From NCBI RefSeq assembly GCF_030160715.1, contig NZ_BSOW01000020.1, positions 104,822 through 168,821 of the forward strand: a DNA stretch of 64,000 bases, read 5' to 3'. The notes below the pieces were generated by a model. It did no database searches. It was not told where the DNA came from and was given only the letters and a program-made list of their open reading frames with translations. The translations under genes were made by a program, and so were the position numbers. Positions 52,175-61,348 of the stretch are shown one piece after another. This DNA comes from Bradyrhizobium iriomotense (GTDB lineage Bacteria > Pseudomonadota > Alphaproteobacteria > Rhizobiales > Xanthobacteraceae). The stretch's first letter is position 1; every line of letters starts with the position of its first letter.

Positions 52175-52717
52175 TCATTTCGCCTCGATCGTGCTCATGT
52201 GCCGCAGCCACTCTACGAGATAGAGAGACACGGAGGTAAGCGTGAAGACCGTGACGAGGCCCATCAGGATAATATCATAGGGCTCCGGCTTGAAGCCGAA
52301 GGCGAGTGCGGCCAACACCAAGGCTGCGAATGCGACCTGGGCTGCGGTGTTCAGCTTCGACACCATCAGGGGTTTCATGGCGACCGGCTTGTCGAACAGC
52401 CAGGACACGATCACGGCGGTAACGATCATGATGTCGCGGGACACCACCAGGATGACGATCCAGCGCGGGATGGCGCCCCAGATCCCAAGCGACATGTAGA
52501 TCGAGACCAGAAGCGCCTTGTCGGCGAGCGGGTCGAGCAGGGCGCCGAGCTCACTGGTCATGTTGAAGCGCTTGGCCAGGAAGCCGTCGACGGCGTCGCT
52601 GATCCCGGCGATCAGGAACACACCGAACGCCACCTCCATTTGGCTCGACACGATGGCCCAGACGATGATTGGGACCAGCATGATGCGGCCCAAGGTAATG
52701 ATGTTCGGAATACTCAC
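52175..52717 (-). CDS. CDP-alcohol phosphatidyltransferase family protein
   Basis: About 180 residues with the CDP-OH-P signature DGFLAKRFNMTSELGALLDPLADK, split over DG..AK (Ala-Lys replaces the usual Ala-Arg), Gly, Asp and Asp in the right spacing. About five to six membrane helices cover the rest. It probably makes a phospholipid head group, such as phosphatidylglycerol phosphate. GTG at 52717 follows GGGAAGCGCC; the open frame to 52858 overlaps the divergent purM promoter. Confidence 0.85.
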   Translation of the reverse strand: MSIPNIITLGRIMLVPIIVWAIVSSQMEVAFGVFLIAGISDAVDGFLAKRFNMTSELGALLDPLADKALLVSIYMSLGIWGAIPRWIVILVVSRDIMIVTAVIVSWLFDKPVAMKPLMVSKLNTAAQVAFAALVLAALAFGFKPEPYDIILMGLVTVFTLTSVSLYLVEWLRHMSTIEAK

Positions 52718-52870
52718 GCGGCGCTTCCCGGCACCCGGTGTGACCTCGAATCCGGCCCTTTGGAGGCTGAACCGGTTGATATCTACATAGTATAGGCTCA
52801 GGCTCCTTGCGAGCCATTGCGCGGCCCTCGAATTCGACGTAACCAGCCGCAAATCCACTGGAAATCCGGC

Positions 52871-53944
52871 ATGACCGACCGCAAAAACGGCCTTACCTAC
52901 GCCGATTCAGGCGTCGACATCGATGCGGGCAATCGCCTGGTCGACCTGATCAAGCCGATGGTGCGCGCCACCGCCCGCGCCGGCGCCGATGCCGAAATCG
53001 GCGGTTTCGGCGGCCTGTTTGACCTCAAGGCAGCCGGTTTCAAGGACCCGGTCCTGGTCGCGGCCACCGACGGTGTCGGCACCAAGGTCAAAATCGCCAT
53101 CGAGACCGGCCTGCATGGCGGGATCGGCATCGACCTCGTCGCCATGAGCGTCAACGATCTCGTGGTGCAGGGTGCCGAGCCGCTGTTCTTCCTCGACTAT
53201 TTTGCCTGTGGCAAGCTCGACCCCGAGGCTGCCGCGTCAATCGTCGCGGGCGTCGCCGAGGGCTGCCGCGAGTCCGGCTGCGCGTTGATCGGCGGCGAGA
53301 CCGCCGAGATGCCCGGCCTCTACAAGGACGGCGACTATGATCTCGCCGGATTCGCGGTCGGCGCCGCCGAGCGCGGGACGCTGCTGCCGCGCAAGGATAT
53401 CGCCGCGGGCGATGCCGTGATCGGGCTGGCGTCCTCAGGCGTGCATTCCAACGGCTTCTCGCTGGTGCGCAAGATCGTCGAGCAGTCCGGTTTCGGCTTC
53501 GAGGCCCAGGCGCCGTTTGCGCCCGTCATGACGCTCGGCGGCGCGCTGCTCGCGCCGACCCGGCTCTACGTCAAATCCTGCCTGCGCGCGATCCGCGAGA
53601 CCGGCGCGGTGAAAGGCCTCGCCCACATCACCGGCGGCGGCTTTACCGACAACATTCCGCGCGTGCTGCCAAAGCATCTCGGCGTCGGCATCGATCTCGC
53701 CCGCTTGCCGGTGCTGCCGGTATTCAAATGGCTGGCGGCGCAAGGCGGCATCGCCGAGCTCGAAATGCTGCGCACCTTCAACTGCGGCATCGGCATGATC
53801 GCAATCGTCGAGCCGGATGCCGTCGACAAGGTGGTCGAGGTCTTCACTGATGCCGGCGATACGGCGGCGCAGCTCGGCACCGTGATCCAGGCCGAGGGCG
53901 AGCATCGCGTCGTCTATAACGGCCACCTCGACCTTTCGCTGTAA
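52871..53944 (+). CDS. purM: Phosphoribosylformylglycinamidine cyclo-ligase
   Basis: A 357-residue AIR synthase of purine synthesis. Start MTDRKNGLTYADSGVDID, the substrate and ATP loop DGVGTKVKIA near residue 72, and GGETAEMPGLY near residue 142 are all canonical. It is divergent from the phosphatidyltransferase gene and followed after 5 bp by purN. Confidence 0.96.
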   Translation: MTDRKNGLTYADSGVDIDAGNRLVDLIKPMVRATARAGADAEIGGFGGLFDLKAAGFKDPVLVAATDGVGTKVKIAIETGLHGGIGIDLVAMSVNDLVVQGAEPLFFLDYFACGKLDPEAAASIVAGVAEGCRESGCALIGGETAEMPGLYKDGDYDLAGFAVGAAERGTLLPRKDIAAGDAVIGLASSGVHSNGFSLVRKIVEQSGFGFEAQAPFAPVMTLGGALLAPTRLYVKSCLRAIRETGAVKGLAHITGGGFTDNIPRVLPKHLGVGIDLARLPVLPVFKWLAAQGGIAELEMLRTFNCGIGMIAIVEPDAVDKVVEVFTDAGDTAAQLGTVIQAEGEHRVVYNGHLDLSL

Positions 53945-53949
53945 GCGCC

Positions 53950-54603
53950 ATGAAACGCCGCGTCGCCATCCTGATCTCCGGCCGAGGCTCCAACATGGCG
54001 GCGCTGATCAAGGCCGCCGCCGCCCCGGATTTTCCGGCGGAGATCTCGCTCGTCATCTCGAACAAGTCCGATGCGCTTGGGCTGGAAAAGGCGAGGGCGG
54101 GAGACGTGCCGACGCTGGTGATCGAGAGCAAGCCGTTCGGCAAGGACCGCGCCGGGTTCGAGGCCGCGCTACAGGCAGCCCTCGACCAGCACGGCATCGA
54201 GCTGATCTGTCTGGGCGGCTTCATGCGGCTGTTCACGGCCGAGTTCACGCAAGCCTGGTACGGGCGGATGCTCAACATCCATCCCTCGCTGCTGCCGTCG
54301 TTCCCCGGCCTCGACCCGCACGGCCAAGCCTTGCGCGCCGGCGTCAAGCTGTCCGGCGCGACGGTGCACTTCGTGATTCCCGCGACCGATGCCGGTCCGA
54401 TCGTGATGCAGGGCGCGGTTCCCGTCAGCGACAACGACACGCCGGACACGCTGTCCGAGCGCATCCTCGAAGTCGAGCACCGCATCTATCCCGAAGCGCT
54501 GCGCCTGCTTGCGATCGGCAAGGTCCGGATCGACGGCGATGTCTGCAAGACCGCGGGGAGCGGGGGCTCGGAGAATTTCCTGATCTCGCCGGTGGTGAGC
54601 TGA
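53950..54603 (+). CDS. purN: Phosphoribosylglycinamide formyltransferase
   Basis: A 217-residue GAR transformylase. Start MKRRVAILISGRGSNMAAL. The catalytic Asn-His-Asp are in NIHPSLLPSFPGLDPH and the following VHFVIPATDAGPIV. It starts 5 bp after purM; the two act in the same pathway. A hairpin terminator lies downstream. Confidence 0.96.
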   Translation: MKRRVAILISGRGSNMAALIKAAAAPDFPAEISLVISNKSDALGLEKARAGDVPTLVIESKPFGKDRAGFEAALQAALDQHGIELICLGGFMRLFTAEFTQAWYGRMLNIHPSLLPSFPGLDPHGQALRAGVKLSGATVHFVIPATDAGPIVMQGAVPVSDNDTPDTLSERILEVEHRIYPEALRLLAIGKVRIDGDVCKTAGSGGSENFLISPVVS

Positions 54604-54630
54604 AGCGTCAGGCGAGCATGAGCCAAAAAC

Positions 54631-54660
54631 GAAATCCCCCGGGCGGAGCCGGGGGGATTC
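54631..54660. terminator. Bidirectional hairpin between purN and the cold shock gene
   Basis: AATCCCCCGG and CCGGGGGGATT form a strong stem around a short loop. On the minus strand it is followed by TTTCGTTTTTGG, so it best serves the leftward cold shock transcript; on the plus strand the tail is less T-rich. Confidence 0.65.
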
Positions 54661-54691
54661 ATGCTTGCCTGTATCGATCGTCCGTAGAAAG

Positions 54692-54895
54692 TCAGTGAAC
54701 CTTGAGGTTCTCCGCGGAAGTCTTGCCGCGGTTCTCCACGAGATCGTATTCAACCACCTGATTCTCATTAAGGGTGGTTAGCCCAGCGCGCTCGACCGCG
54801 GAGATATGGACGAACACGTCCTTGTCGCCGCCGTTCGGCTTGATGAAGCCATAGCCCTTTGTCGGGTTGAACCATTTGACGGTGCCTTTTTGCAT
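54692..54895 (-). CDS. cspA: Cold shock family RNA-binding protein
   Basis: A 67-residue CSD protein with the RNA-binding motifs KGYGFIKPNGG and DVFVHISAV, an RNP1/RNP2 pair. Start MQKGTVKWFNPT. A strong ribosome binding site (AAAGGAGGAGACTGGCG) precedes the ATG. The long 5' region upstream (to about 55165) may fold as a cold-responsive leader, as in other csp genes. Confidence 0.95.
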   Translation of the reverse strand: MQKGTVKWFNPTKGYGFIKPNGGDKDVFVHISAVERAGLTTLNENQVVEYDLVENRGKTSAENLKVH

Positions 54896-55276
54896 CGCCA
54901 GTCTCCTCCTTTAGACATAAAAAAGACGCGGCCACGTCTTTGCGCGTGCCACGCCACAAACGGGCTTCCGGAAGTCTGTTCGAGTCTTGAGTCTCAGTGT
55001 CGCGAAACGCACAGTCGAGCGGCCAAATCCGATTGTGCCGGATATTGCAACATGAAAATCGCGCGCTAGCAAGCAGCGTGCAGAATTCAAGTCCCGACCC
55101 GACACGCGGCGGCAGAGTTTGCGACCTGTGGCAGCGGTACCACAGCGCGGCGAATCCCCCGTGCAATACCGCTCAAGCAATTGACCCTTCAGGCCGGTTC
55201 GGCGCAAATCGTCGCAGGTGCCGCGATGCGTGTTGCATATTTGCGCGTCGCCATTTGCTTCGGGAATTGTGTCGTC
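54896..55276. other. Divergent region between cspA and the outer membrane protein gene
   Basis: About 380 bp. It should contain the cspA promoter and a long 5' leader on the minus strand, plus the promoter of the barrel gene on the plus strand. No terminator or tRNA was seen. I could not fold the csp leader by eye. Confidence 0.4.
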
Positions 55277-56443
55277 ATGCGCTGCCTATCGCAGCCTTTA
55301 GGGATAAGGCGGACGCGCCGGCCGGGTTTTGTCCGGCGGGCCGCGAGCGTCGTCGCGGTCGCCTTTACGCTCTCGTTGATGATCATGGCTGCGCCGGCGC
55401 ATGCGCAGACGCCCACACCAACGCCGACGCCCACAGCGACCCCAACACCCACCCCGACACCTACGCCGTCACCGACGCCGTCAGCGATGAACTACGGCCA
55501 GTCGGCGGGCAACACCACGCTCAACCTCGGCTCCAGTTTCCTGGAGCGACTGGGCAACCAGGCCTCGAATGGCTTCGACCGGACCTCCCGCACCAATCCC
55601 GGCGGCGGAGGCGCCGCGGAGGCCGCGGAAGGACCGCGCTACCGGACCTGGTTCGAGGGGTACGGCATTTCGATGCGAACCGACGCGCAGGGCGACTTCG
55701 TCGGCGACAAGCGCAAGACCGTTGGCGGGGTCGCGGGCATCGGCGCGCGGCTTGCGCCGGGAGTCAATCTCGGCTTCTCGGTCGACCAGAGCCACACCGA
55801 CATCGACGTGCCCCTGGCGCTGCAATCGGCAACGCTGGACCTGACCCAGCTCGGCATCAACGGCTCGGTCGACAAGGGGCCTTGGACCTGGGCCTTCGCG
55901 CTCGTCCACGGCTTCGGCAACGTCCATTCCAGCCGGGACAGCGGCTTCGGCTTTGCGACCGCGGGCTATCGCGCCACCATCGACGGCGCGCTGACCGAGA
56001 TCAGCTATTACTGGACCCAGGACCAGACCCGCTTCGTCCCCAAAGGTGCGCTGGAGTATGTCCGCGCCACCAGTGCCTCGTTCCAGGAGACCGGCAGCCT
56101 CTTTCCCCTGACCGTCGGCTCGTCCGCACTCGCGCGCGCGCGCCTCATGCTCGGCGCCGAGGTTGGGCGCTACTTCATCTTCGACCAGAAGATCCTGGAC
56201 CTGTCCGCCTACGGCAAGTTCGTCGACAATTTCTATCAAGACCTGGGATCGATCCAGGTCAGCCTGGGTACGCAGAGCCTCGTGGTGCCCGGCCTCGGCG
56301 AGAGCCGCTACGGCCTCGACACCGGCGCGTCGGCCTCGCTCAGCCTGACCAACACCGCGCGCCTCTACGTCAATTATGACGCCAAGTTCCGCAACGAGCT
56401 GCGATCGCATCAGGGCACGGTCGGCTTCGAGTACCGATGGTAG
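55277..56443 (+). CDS. Autotransporter-like outer membrane beta-barrel protein with Thr-Pro stalk
   Basis: About 388 residues. After a signal peptide (VAVAFTLSLMIMAAPAHAQ) comes a Thr-Pro repeat (about 25 residues of TPTPTP), then a short linker and a beta-barrel with alternating polar/hydrophobic strands ending in FEYRW (terminal Trp instead of Phe). The barrel resembles the autotransporter C-terminal domain, without a large passenger. The Thr-Pro stretch could be a stalk through the periplasm or a glycosylation site. Start 55277 is likely; 55226 and 55181 are in-frame alternatives. Confidence 0.8.
   Translation: MRCLSQPLGIRRTRRPGFVRRAASVVAVAFTLSLMIMAAPAHAQTPTPTPTPTATPTPTPTPTPSPTPSAMNYGQSAGNTTLNLGSSFLERLGNQASNGFDRTSRTNPGGGGAAEAAEGPRYRTWFEGYGISMRTDAQGDFVGDKRKTVGGVAGIGARLAPGVNLGFSVDQSHTDIDVPLALQSATLDLTQLGINGSVDKGPWTWAFALVHGFGNVHSSRDSGFGFATAGYRATIDGALTEISYYWTQDQTRFVPKGALEYVRATSASFQETGSLFPLTVGSSALARARLMLGAEVGRYFIFDQKILDLSAYGKFVDNFYQDLGSIQVSLGTQSLVVPGLGESRYGLDTGASASLSLTNTARLYVNYDAKFRNELRSHQGTVGFEYRW
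55409..55482 (+). repeat. Thr-Pro-coding hexanucleotide-like repeat
   Basis: A run of CCNACN units encodes the stalk of the barrel protein at 55277. The copies are degenerate at third positions, so the repeat is not perfect at DNA level. Copy-number change in such tracts could alter stalk length. Confidence 0.7.
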
Positions 56444-56453
56444 CCGCCGCCGA

Positions 56454-57467
56454 TCAGGTCGGCGTCGCCGCGACATAGCCCGTCATGCCAAAGCTCTCGC
56501 GGGCCCCCGCCATCATCGGCACCAGCCCGTTCGGGTGGATGAACTCGTCGCGGAAGCAGGGATAGGTGCGGGGATCGAAGATCTTCTTCAGCCACTCGAC
56601 TACGATCTTGTGTCGCTCGGAGGCGCGGAATTCCTTGTGATAGGTGAGCCAGAGATCGGCATGGTGACTGACGCCGAGATCGACGGCGACGAGCGGCGCG
56701 CCGAGTGCGATCGACACCGTTGGCAGAAAGCCGATGCCGGCGCCGCGTTCCACCGCGTAGAGCACGCCGACCGATGAGTTGGTCTTGATCCCGACGATGC
56801 CCTCGAGCGACTTGAGCCCGAGGATGCGGGCATAGGCGGTGTCGTCGACCTGCGGTGCGCTCTGCTTGATGATCCGGTGGTTCTGCAACTCGGCAAGCGT
56901 TGTGGGCACGCCGTGCAGGCTCTCGTAATCTTTCGAGACGAAGGGATAGATGTGCAGCCGGCCAAGCTTGGCCACGATCAGATCCGGATTGGTCGGCGGC
57001 TCCAGCTGAATCGCGATATCGGATTCCAGGCGCGCAACATCGGCCTGCTCCATCGCGCAGCGCAGGTCGACGGTGATCTTGCGATAGGTCTTCTGGAAGT
57101 CGATCAGTCGCGGCAGGATCCAGAAATTGCCGGGCCCTTCCGTGACTGCGACGCGCACGGTGCCCGTCGCGTCATTCGATGAGCGCGAGGCGCGGCGAAA
57201 CACGTTGAAGGCGTGACGCTCCATCAGCGTGACGTCGGAGATCATCGCCGTGCCTTCGTCGCTCAGCGTCAATCCGCTCTGGTCGCGCAGAAACAGCTTG
57301 CAGCCGATGCTGTCTTCGAGCCGGTCGATCCGGCGCATCAGCGTCGTCGAGGTGAGGCCGAGCTCCTCGGCGGCGTTGCGGAAACTTTTATATTTCGCGC
57401 AAGCTAAAAACAGCTTCAAATCATCCCAGGATGCATCCAGGGACTCATCGCTGCGGTGCTGCGTCAT
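56454..57467 (-). CDS. LysR family transcriptional regulator
   Basis: About 337 residues. N-terminal winged helix: DDLKLFLACAKYKSFRNAAE, then ELGLTSTTLMRRIDRLEDSIG (residues 15-55). C-terminal substrate-binding domain typical of LysR. The start at 57467 is used; 57497 is also in frame. It is divergent from the GNAT-isochorismatase-aminotransferase genes with about 95 bp between starts, so it probably controls them. Confidence 0.9.
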   Translation of the reverse strand: MTQHRSDESLDASWDDLKLFLACAKYKSFRNAAEELGLTSTTLMRRIDRLEDSIGCKLFLRDQSGLTLSDEGTAMISDVTLMERHAFNVFRRASRSSNDATGTVRVAVTEGPGNFWILPRLIDFQKTYRKITVDLRCAMEQADVARLESDIAIQLEPPTNPDLIVAKLGRLHIYPFVSKDYESLHGVPTTLAELQNHRIIKQSAPQVDDTAYARILGLKSLEGIVGIKTNSSVGVLYAVERGAGIGFLPTVSIALGAPLVAVDLGVSHHADLWLTYHKEFRASERHKIVVEWLKKIFDPRTYPCFRDEFIHPNGLVPMMAGARESFGMTGYVAATPT

Positions 57468-57563
57468 CGCAGCACCCCGGTGCAATAGTTGCTGCATACA
57501 CCTGTTCCTTACCCGATAAGCTCTTCATCCTAGCGGGACGGGGCGAAACGATAGAGGGGCAGG

Positions 57564-58181
57564 ATGGGTATGGAAAGGGGCTCGTTTGCCGCAAGGCATG
57601 AATTTGACGCGCTGCCGCTAAGTCCAGACATCGATGTCCATTGTGCGCAATTTTCCGAAATTGCCGCGCTTGCCGACATGGCGCATCGATTGGTCCCCGG
57701 CGTGCGGATCGGCGAGCAGGAGCTTGCGCGCTATTTCACCTTCGATCCCCAATGCCTTCTGACCTTCACCCGGAACGGCGTGCTGGTCGGTGGCATGGCC
57801 TTCCTGTTTCTCAATGAGCGCGGCCACGACGCGTTGCTGCTCGACGAGATCTGTCTGACCGAGCCCGACATCCGGCATCTCGCATCTGGCAACGAGGAGG
57901 TCTCGGCCACCTACATCTGGGCCATCGCGGCCACTGGCCGCGGCATCGCCGGACTCGGCAAGGCAGCCGCGCATCTTCGACAGCCGCGATTACGAAGCGC
58001 CGATTGTTTCGCGCAGCCGTCGACGGCGGCGGGACGCGACATCATGAAAGCGACGGGTTTTGAGCCTATCGCGAGTTTCCAGCCCGACCTCTGGTGTTAC
58101 GAGCGGCCATGGAATCGTCTGCCCATGCGCAAGCCGGGCGCGATGATAGAAGCAGGGAGTCTTGCAGATGCACGGCACTAG
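57564..58181 (+). CDS. GNAT-family N-acyltransferase (1)
   Basis: 205 residues with a GNAT-like fold: central beta strands (LLTFTRNGVLVGGMAFLFLN), then an LDEICLTEP strand and AAHLRQPRL. The usual acetyl-CoA pyrophosphate loop (R/Q-x-x-G-x-G/A) is only partly recognisable as GRGIAGLGKAA. Start MGMERGSFAARHEF. It overlaps the next GNAT gene by 14 bp. Substrate unknown. Confidence 0.7.
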   Translation: MGMERGSFAARHEFDALPLSPDIDVHCAQFSEIAALADMAHRLVPGVRIGEQELARYFTFDPQCLLTFTRNGVLVGGMAFLFLNERGHDALLLDEICLTEPDIRHLASGNEEVSATYIWAIAATGRGIAGLGKAAAHLRQPRLRSADCFAQPSTAAGRDIMKATGFEPIASFQPDLWCYERPWNRLPMRKPGAMIEAGSLADARH

Positions 58182-58788
58182 AATTCCTTTAGCCAAACCC
58201 GACTCGCGTGCCATCACGATCCGCATCGCGCGCGATCCAAGCGACCTCATGCTGGTCACCGCGATCCGCTCGGCGGTCTATCTCGCCGAGCAGGACTGTC
58301 CTTTCGAGGAAGAGTTCGATGGCAACGATTTGGTTGCCGCGCATTTCATCGGGTTCATCGGCAACGAGCCCGCCGGCTGTCTGCGGGTTCGCTTCTTCGG
58401 CGAGTTCGCCAAGGTCGAGCGGCTCGCGGTGCGGCACCAGTACCGGCGCTCGCGCGTGTCGTTCAAGCTCGTGCAGGCGAGCGTCGACTATGTGAAGCGC
58501 AAGGGCTTCCGCAAGATCTATGGGCAGGCGCAGGACCGGCTGGTCGACTTCTGGGCCCATTTCGGCGCCAAGCCGCTCGGCCACAATCGCAAGATCACCT
58601 TCTCGGATTTTTCCTATACCGAGATGGTGCTCGAGGTAGAGCCGGGGCCGGATGCGATCACGCTGGACAGTGATCCTTATGTGATCATCCGCCCCGAGGG
58701 CGATTGGGATCGGCCCGGGGTGCTCGATGCCTCGGCGGGACGGGCGGTAACATCGCCGCTGCGTAACGTCTCGATGGTCCAGCGCTGA
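58168..58788 (+). CDS. GNAT-family N-acyltransferase (2)
   Basis: 206 residues. The GNAT core is better conserved: AGCLRVRFFGEFAKVERLAV, then the acetyl-CoA loop RHQYRRSRVSFKLVQ and YVKRKGFRKIYGQAQ. It starts 14 bp before the end of the first GNAT gene, after GCAGGGAGTCTTGCAG. Two adjacent different GNATs next to an isochorismatase-fold protein suggest acylation of a small molecule or peptide. Confidence 0.82.
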   Translation: MHGTRIPLAKPDSRAITIRIARDPSDLMLVTAIRSAVYLAEQDCPFEEEFDGNDLVAAHFIGFIGNEPAGCLRVRFFGEFAKVERLAVRHQYRRSRVSFKLVQASVDYVKRKGFRKIYGQAQDRLVDFWAHFGAKPLGHNRKITFSDFSYTEMVLEVEPGPDAITLDSDPYVIIRPEGDWDRPGVLDASAGRAVTSPLRNVSMVQR

Positions 58789-58813
58789 TATTGGTGCAGC
58801 TACGAACAAGAAG

Positions 58814-59377
58814 ATGCCGGACTTCATTCACGACGATCCGCCGATCCTGGTTTGCGCCGATCTGCAGGTCGAATATCTGACCCCCGGGCGTCGCCATGTC
58901 ATTCTCGATGGCGACGCTACGACCTCGCGCTGCCTGGAGTTGTTGACGCTGTGGCGCGACAATCTCTGGCCTGTGATGCATCTCAAGCGCATTGCGCAGG
59001 CCGCGTGGTTCAATCCGGCATCCAAGCTGACCGATTGGATTGTCGAACTGAAGCCGCGGCCCGGGGAGATGACGTTCGAGCATCCGCTGCCGTCGGCCTA
59101 CAGTTCCGCGCGGTTCGCGGACTACACCGCGAACATGCGGAACATCCGCTGCGTGCTGCTCGGCTTTTCGCTCGACGAGACCGTCCTGGCGACGGTGGTC
59201 GACGGGTTTCACAGGAGCCATCGCTATCAGGTCGTGGCAGATGCTGTCGCCTGCCGCCATCCGGGCCATGGCGACGCGGCGACCTACAAGCAGTCGGTGA
59301 TGAATGTGATCGGCAATTTTGCTACTATTCGGCCCAGCGCCGAGCTGATCAGGACCAGCGGCGCCATCGCGGTATAG
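58814..59377 (+). CDS. Isochorismatase-fold protein lacking the catalytic Cys
   Basis: 187 residues. The fold is clear: CADLQVEYL with Asp16, ELKPRPGEM, SAYSSARFADY and LLGFSLDETVLATVVDGF. At the nucleophile position the usual Cys is Thr123 (GFSLDETVLAT), and the Lys position is His90, also His in the other hydrolase in this window. So the classical cysteine hydrolase mechanism is absent. It may bind a ligand, use another nucleophile or be a pseudo-enzyme. It follows the second GNAT gene by 25 bp. Confidence 0.8.
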   Translation: MPDFIHDDPPILVCADLQVEYLTPGRRHVILDGDATTSRCLELLTLWRDNLWPVMHLKRIAQAAWFNPASKLTDWIVELKPRPGEMTFEHPLPSAYSSARFADYTANMRNIRCVLLGFSLDETVLATVVDGFHRSHRYQVVADAVACRHPGHGDAATYKQSVMNVIGNFATIRPSAELIRTSGAIAV

Positions 59378-59403
59378 ACGGGCGCGGTCCGCGACAAGGG
59401 TGA

Positions 59404-59586
59404 TTGACGACATTGTCCCGGGGGCAAGAGCTGGAACGTCTGGTAGGCGATCTGTCGCGCGCCCTCGAAACGGCGCGTCGGCTTGGCCTGTCGACGACCG
59501 TCTATCTGCTCTCAATGGCACTCGCCGAGGTGCGCGAGGCGCTTGATGCCGCCTCGGATGGCGGCGACGACGACAGCGCCGCCTGA
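59404..59586 (+). CDS. Small helical protein, 60 residues
   Basis: The frame starts at TTG (59404) and encodes a helical peptide (ELERLVGDLSRALETARRLG, then LSTTVYLLSMALAEVREAL) with an acidic end. It lies 26 bp after the isochorismatase-like gene, in the same direction. No family is recognised; the acidic tail suggests a soluble partner protein. Confidence 0.55.
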   Translation: MTTLSRGQELERLVGDLSRALETARRLGLSTTVYLLSMALAEVREALDAASDGGDDDSAA

Positions 59587-59739
59587 ACCGACGCTTTAGC
59601 TGTTTCCTGCAACGCTGCTGGGCGTTTGCTGCCGACGAATTGGCGTTGCAAGTTGTGCCGTGTCGCAATAGCCAAGTGACGACGCCGTCGACAGACGAGC
59701 TCCGTTTCGGCGCGAGCCGAAGGCTGAAGGAATGATGTG

Positions 59740-61122
59740 ATGACCATGCTGCCCAATTCGCAAGAAGCCCGGGATGTCGCCTACCAGCTCCATCCCTATA
59801 CCAACGCGCGCACCCATCAGCAGAATGGCCCGCTGGTGATCGAGCGCGGCGAGGGGCCCTATGTCTTCGACGCCGCGGGCAAGCGCTATTTCGAGGCGAT
59901 GGCTGGCCTGTGGAGCGTCGGGCTCGGCTTCAACGAGAAGCGCCTGGTCGAGGCCGCGTACCGGCAGATGCAGGCGCTGCCGTTCTATCATGTGTTCTCC
60001 GCCAAATCGCACGGGCCCTCGATCGATCTCGCCGAGAAGCTCGTCGCGCTCGCGCCGGTGCCGATGAGCAAGGTGTTCTTCACCAATTCCGGTTCGGAGG
60101 CCAACGACACGGTGCTGAAGCTGATCGCCTATCGTTCGAACGCGCTCGGTCAGCCGCAGCGCAAGAAGGTGATCAGCCGCATCCGCGCCTATCACGGCGT
60201 CACGATCGCCTCCGCAAGCCTCACGGGCCTGCCGAACAATCACCGCTCCTTCGATCTTCCGTTGCCGAATATCCTGCACACGGGCTCGCCGCATTTCTAC
60301 AAGGACGGCCAGCCCGGCGAGAGTGAGGAAGCCTTCGCGACGCGGCGCGCCGAGGAGCTGGAAGCGTTGATCGTGAGGGAAGGTCCGGACACCATCGCGG
60401 CCTTCTTCGGCGAGCCGGTGATGGGGGCAGGCGGCGTGATCGTTCCGCCCGCGACCTATTGGGACAAGATCCAGCAGGTCCTGAAGAAGTACGACATCCT
60501 GCTCGTCGCCGACGAGGTCATCTGCGGCTTCGGCCGCACCGGCAAGATGTTCGGCTGCGACACCTACAACATCAAGCCCGATGCGATCGTCGTCTCCAAG
60601 CAGATCACCTCGAGCTATTTCCCGTTCTCGGCGGTCCTGATGAACGACCGGATGTTCGAGCCGATCGCGGACGAGAGCAACAAGATCGGCGTTCTCGGCC
60701 ACGGCTATACGGCGGGCGGTCATCCGGTCGGCGCAGCGGTGGCGCTGGAAAACCTCAAGATCATCGAGGAGCGCGGTCTGGTTGCGCATGCTGCGGAGAC
60801 GGGCGCCCATATGCAGGCGCGGCTGCGCGAACTTTCGGGCCATCCACTGGTCGGCGAGGTCCGCGGCGTCGGCATGATCGCCGCGATCGAGCTCGTGCTC
60901 GACAAGCAGCGCAAGACGGCCGCAAGCACGCCGGGAGGCGTCGGCGGCATCGCGGCGCGCATGCTCCAGGAGCGCGGCGTCATCTCGCGCAACATGCTCG
61001 ACGCCATCGCCATCTGCCCGCCGCTGATCGTCACCAAGGGCCAGATCGACGAGCTGGTCGGCACCATCGCGGGCGTGCTTGATGACATGAAGGGCGAGGC
61101 CGCAAAGCTGACGCCGGCGTAG
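59740..61122 (+). CDS. Class III (omega) aminotransferase
   Basis: A 460-residue PLP enzyme. The PLP phosphate loop NSGSEANDT is near residue 116, Asp258 in LLVADEVICGFGRTG, and the Schiff-base Lys287 in VVSKQITSSYFP. It transfers amino groups between an amine or omega-amino acid and a keto acid such as pyruvate. Start at ATG 59740 with AAGGAATGATGTG upstream; a GTG at 59737 is next to it. It ends the LysR-flanked cluster. Confidence 0.94.
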   Translation: MTMLPNSQEARDVAYQLHPYTNARTHQQNGPLVIERGEGPYVFDAAGKRYFEAMAGLWSVGLGFNEKRLVEAAYRQMQALPFYHVFSAKSHGPSIDLAEKLVALAPVPMSKVFFTNSGSEANDTVLKLIAYRSNALGQPQRKKVISRIRAYHGVTIASASLTGLPNNHRSFDLPLPNILHTGSPHFYKDGQPGESEEAFATRRAEELEALIVREGPDTIAAFFGEPVMGAGGVIVPPATYWDKIQQVLKKYDILLVADEVICGFGRTGKMFGCDTYNIKPDAIVVSKQITSSYFPFSAVLMNDRMFEPIADESNKIGVLGHGYTAGGHPVGAAVALENLKIIEERGLVAHAAETGAHMQARLRELSGHPLVGEVRGVGMIAAIELVLDKQRKTAASTPGGVGGIAARMLQERGVISRNMLDAIAICPPLIVTKGQIDELVGTIAGVLDDMKGEAAKLTPA

Positions 61123-61348
61123 GGCGCGGCGGAGCCTCTTACTCCGCAATGACGAAATGGTGGAATCGACGGCTCACCAAAATATCGAAAACAACCCCAT
61201 GCAAAGGAGTCGGTGGCGGCGGGTGATGATGCCCTCGATTTCCATGTAAGTAATTGATATATCTGCGAAATAATCGACTTGACGACGTCATCGAAGCGGC
61301 CAGGATCTCAGGATGAGAAACTGGCCGTAGCTTTGCCGCCCTCAGCCG

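Noticed and set aside
55405..55485. Short-period repeat as a CRISPR or satellite candidate
   Set aside because: The units are 6 bp, have no spacers and lie in frame within a coding region; they encode Thr-Pro.
59596..61149. Minus-strand open frame opposite the class III aminotransferase (517 codons)
   Set aside because: Third-position mirror of a real gene; no family features.
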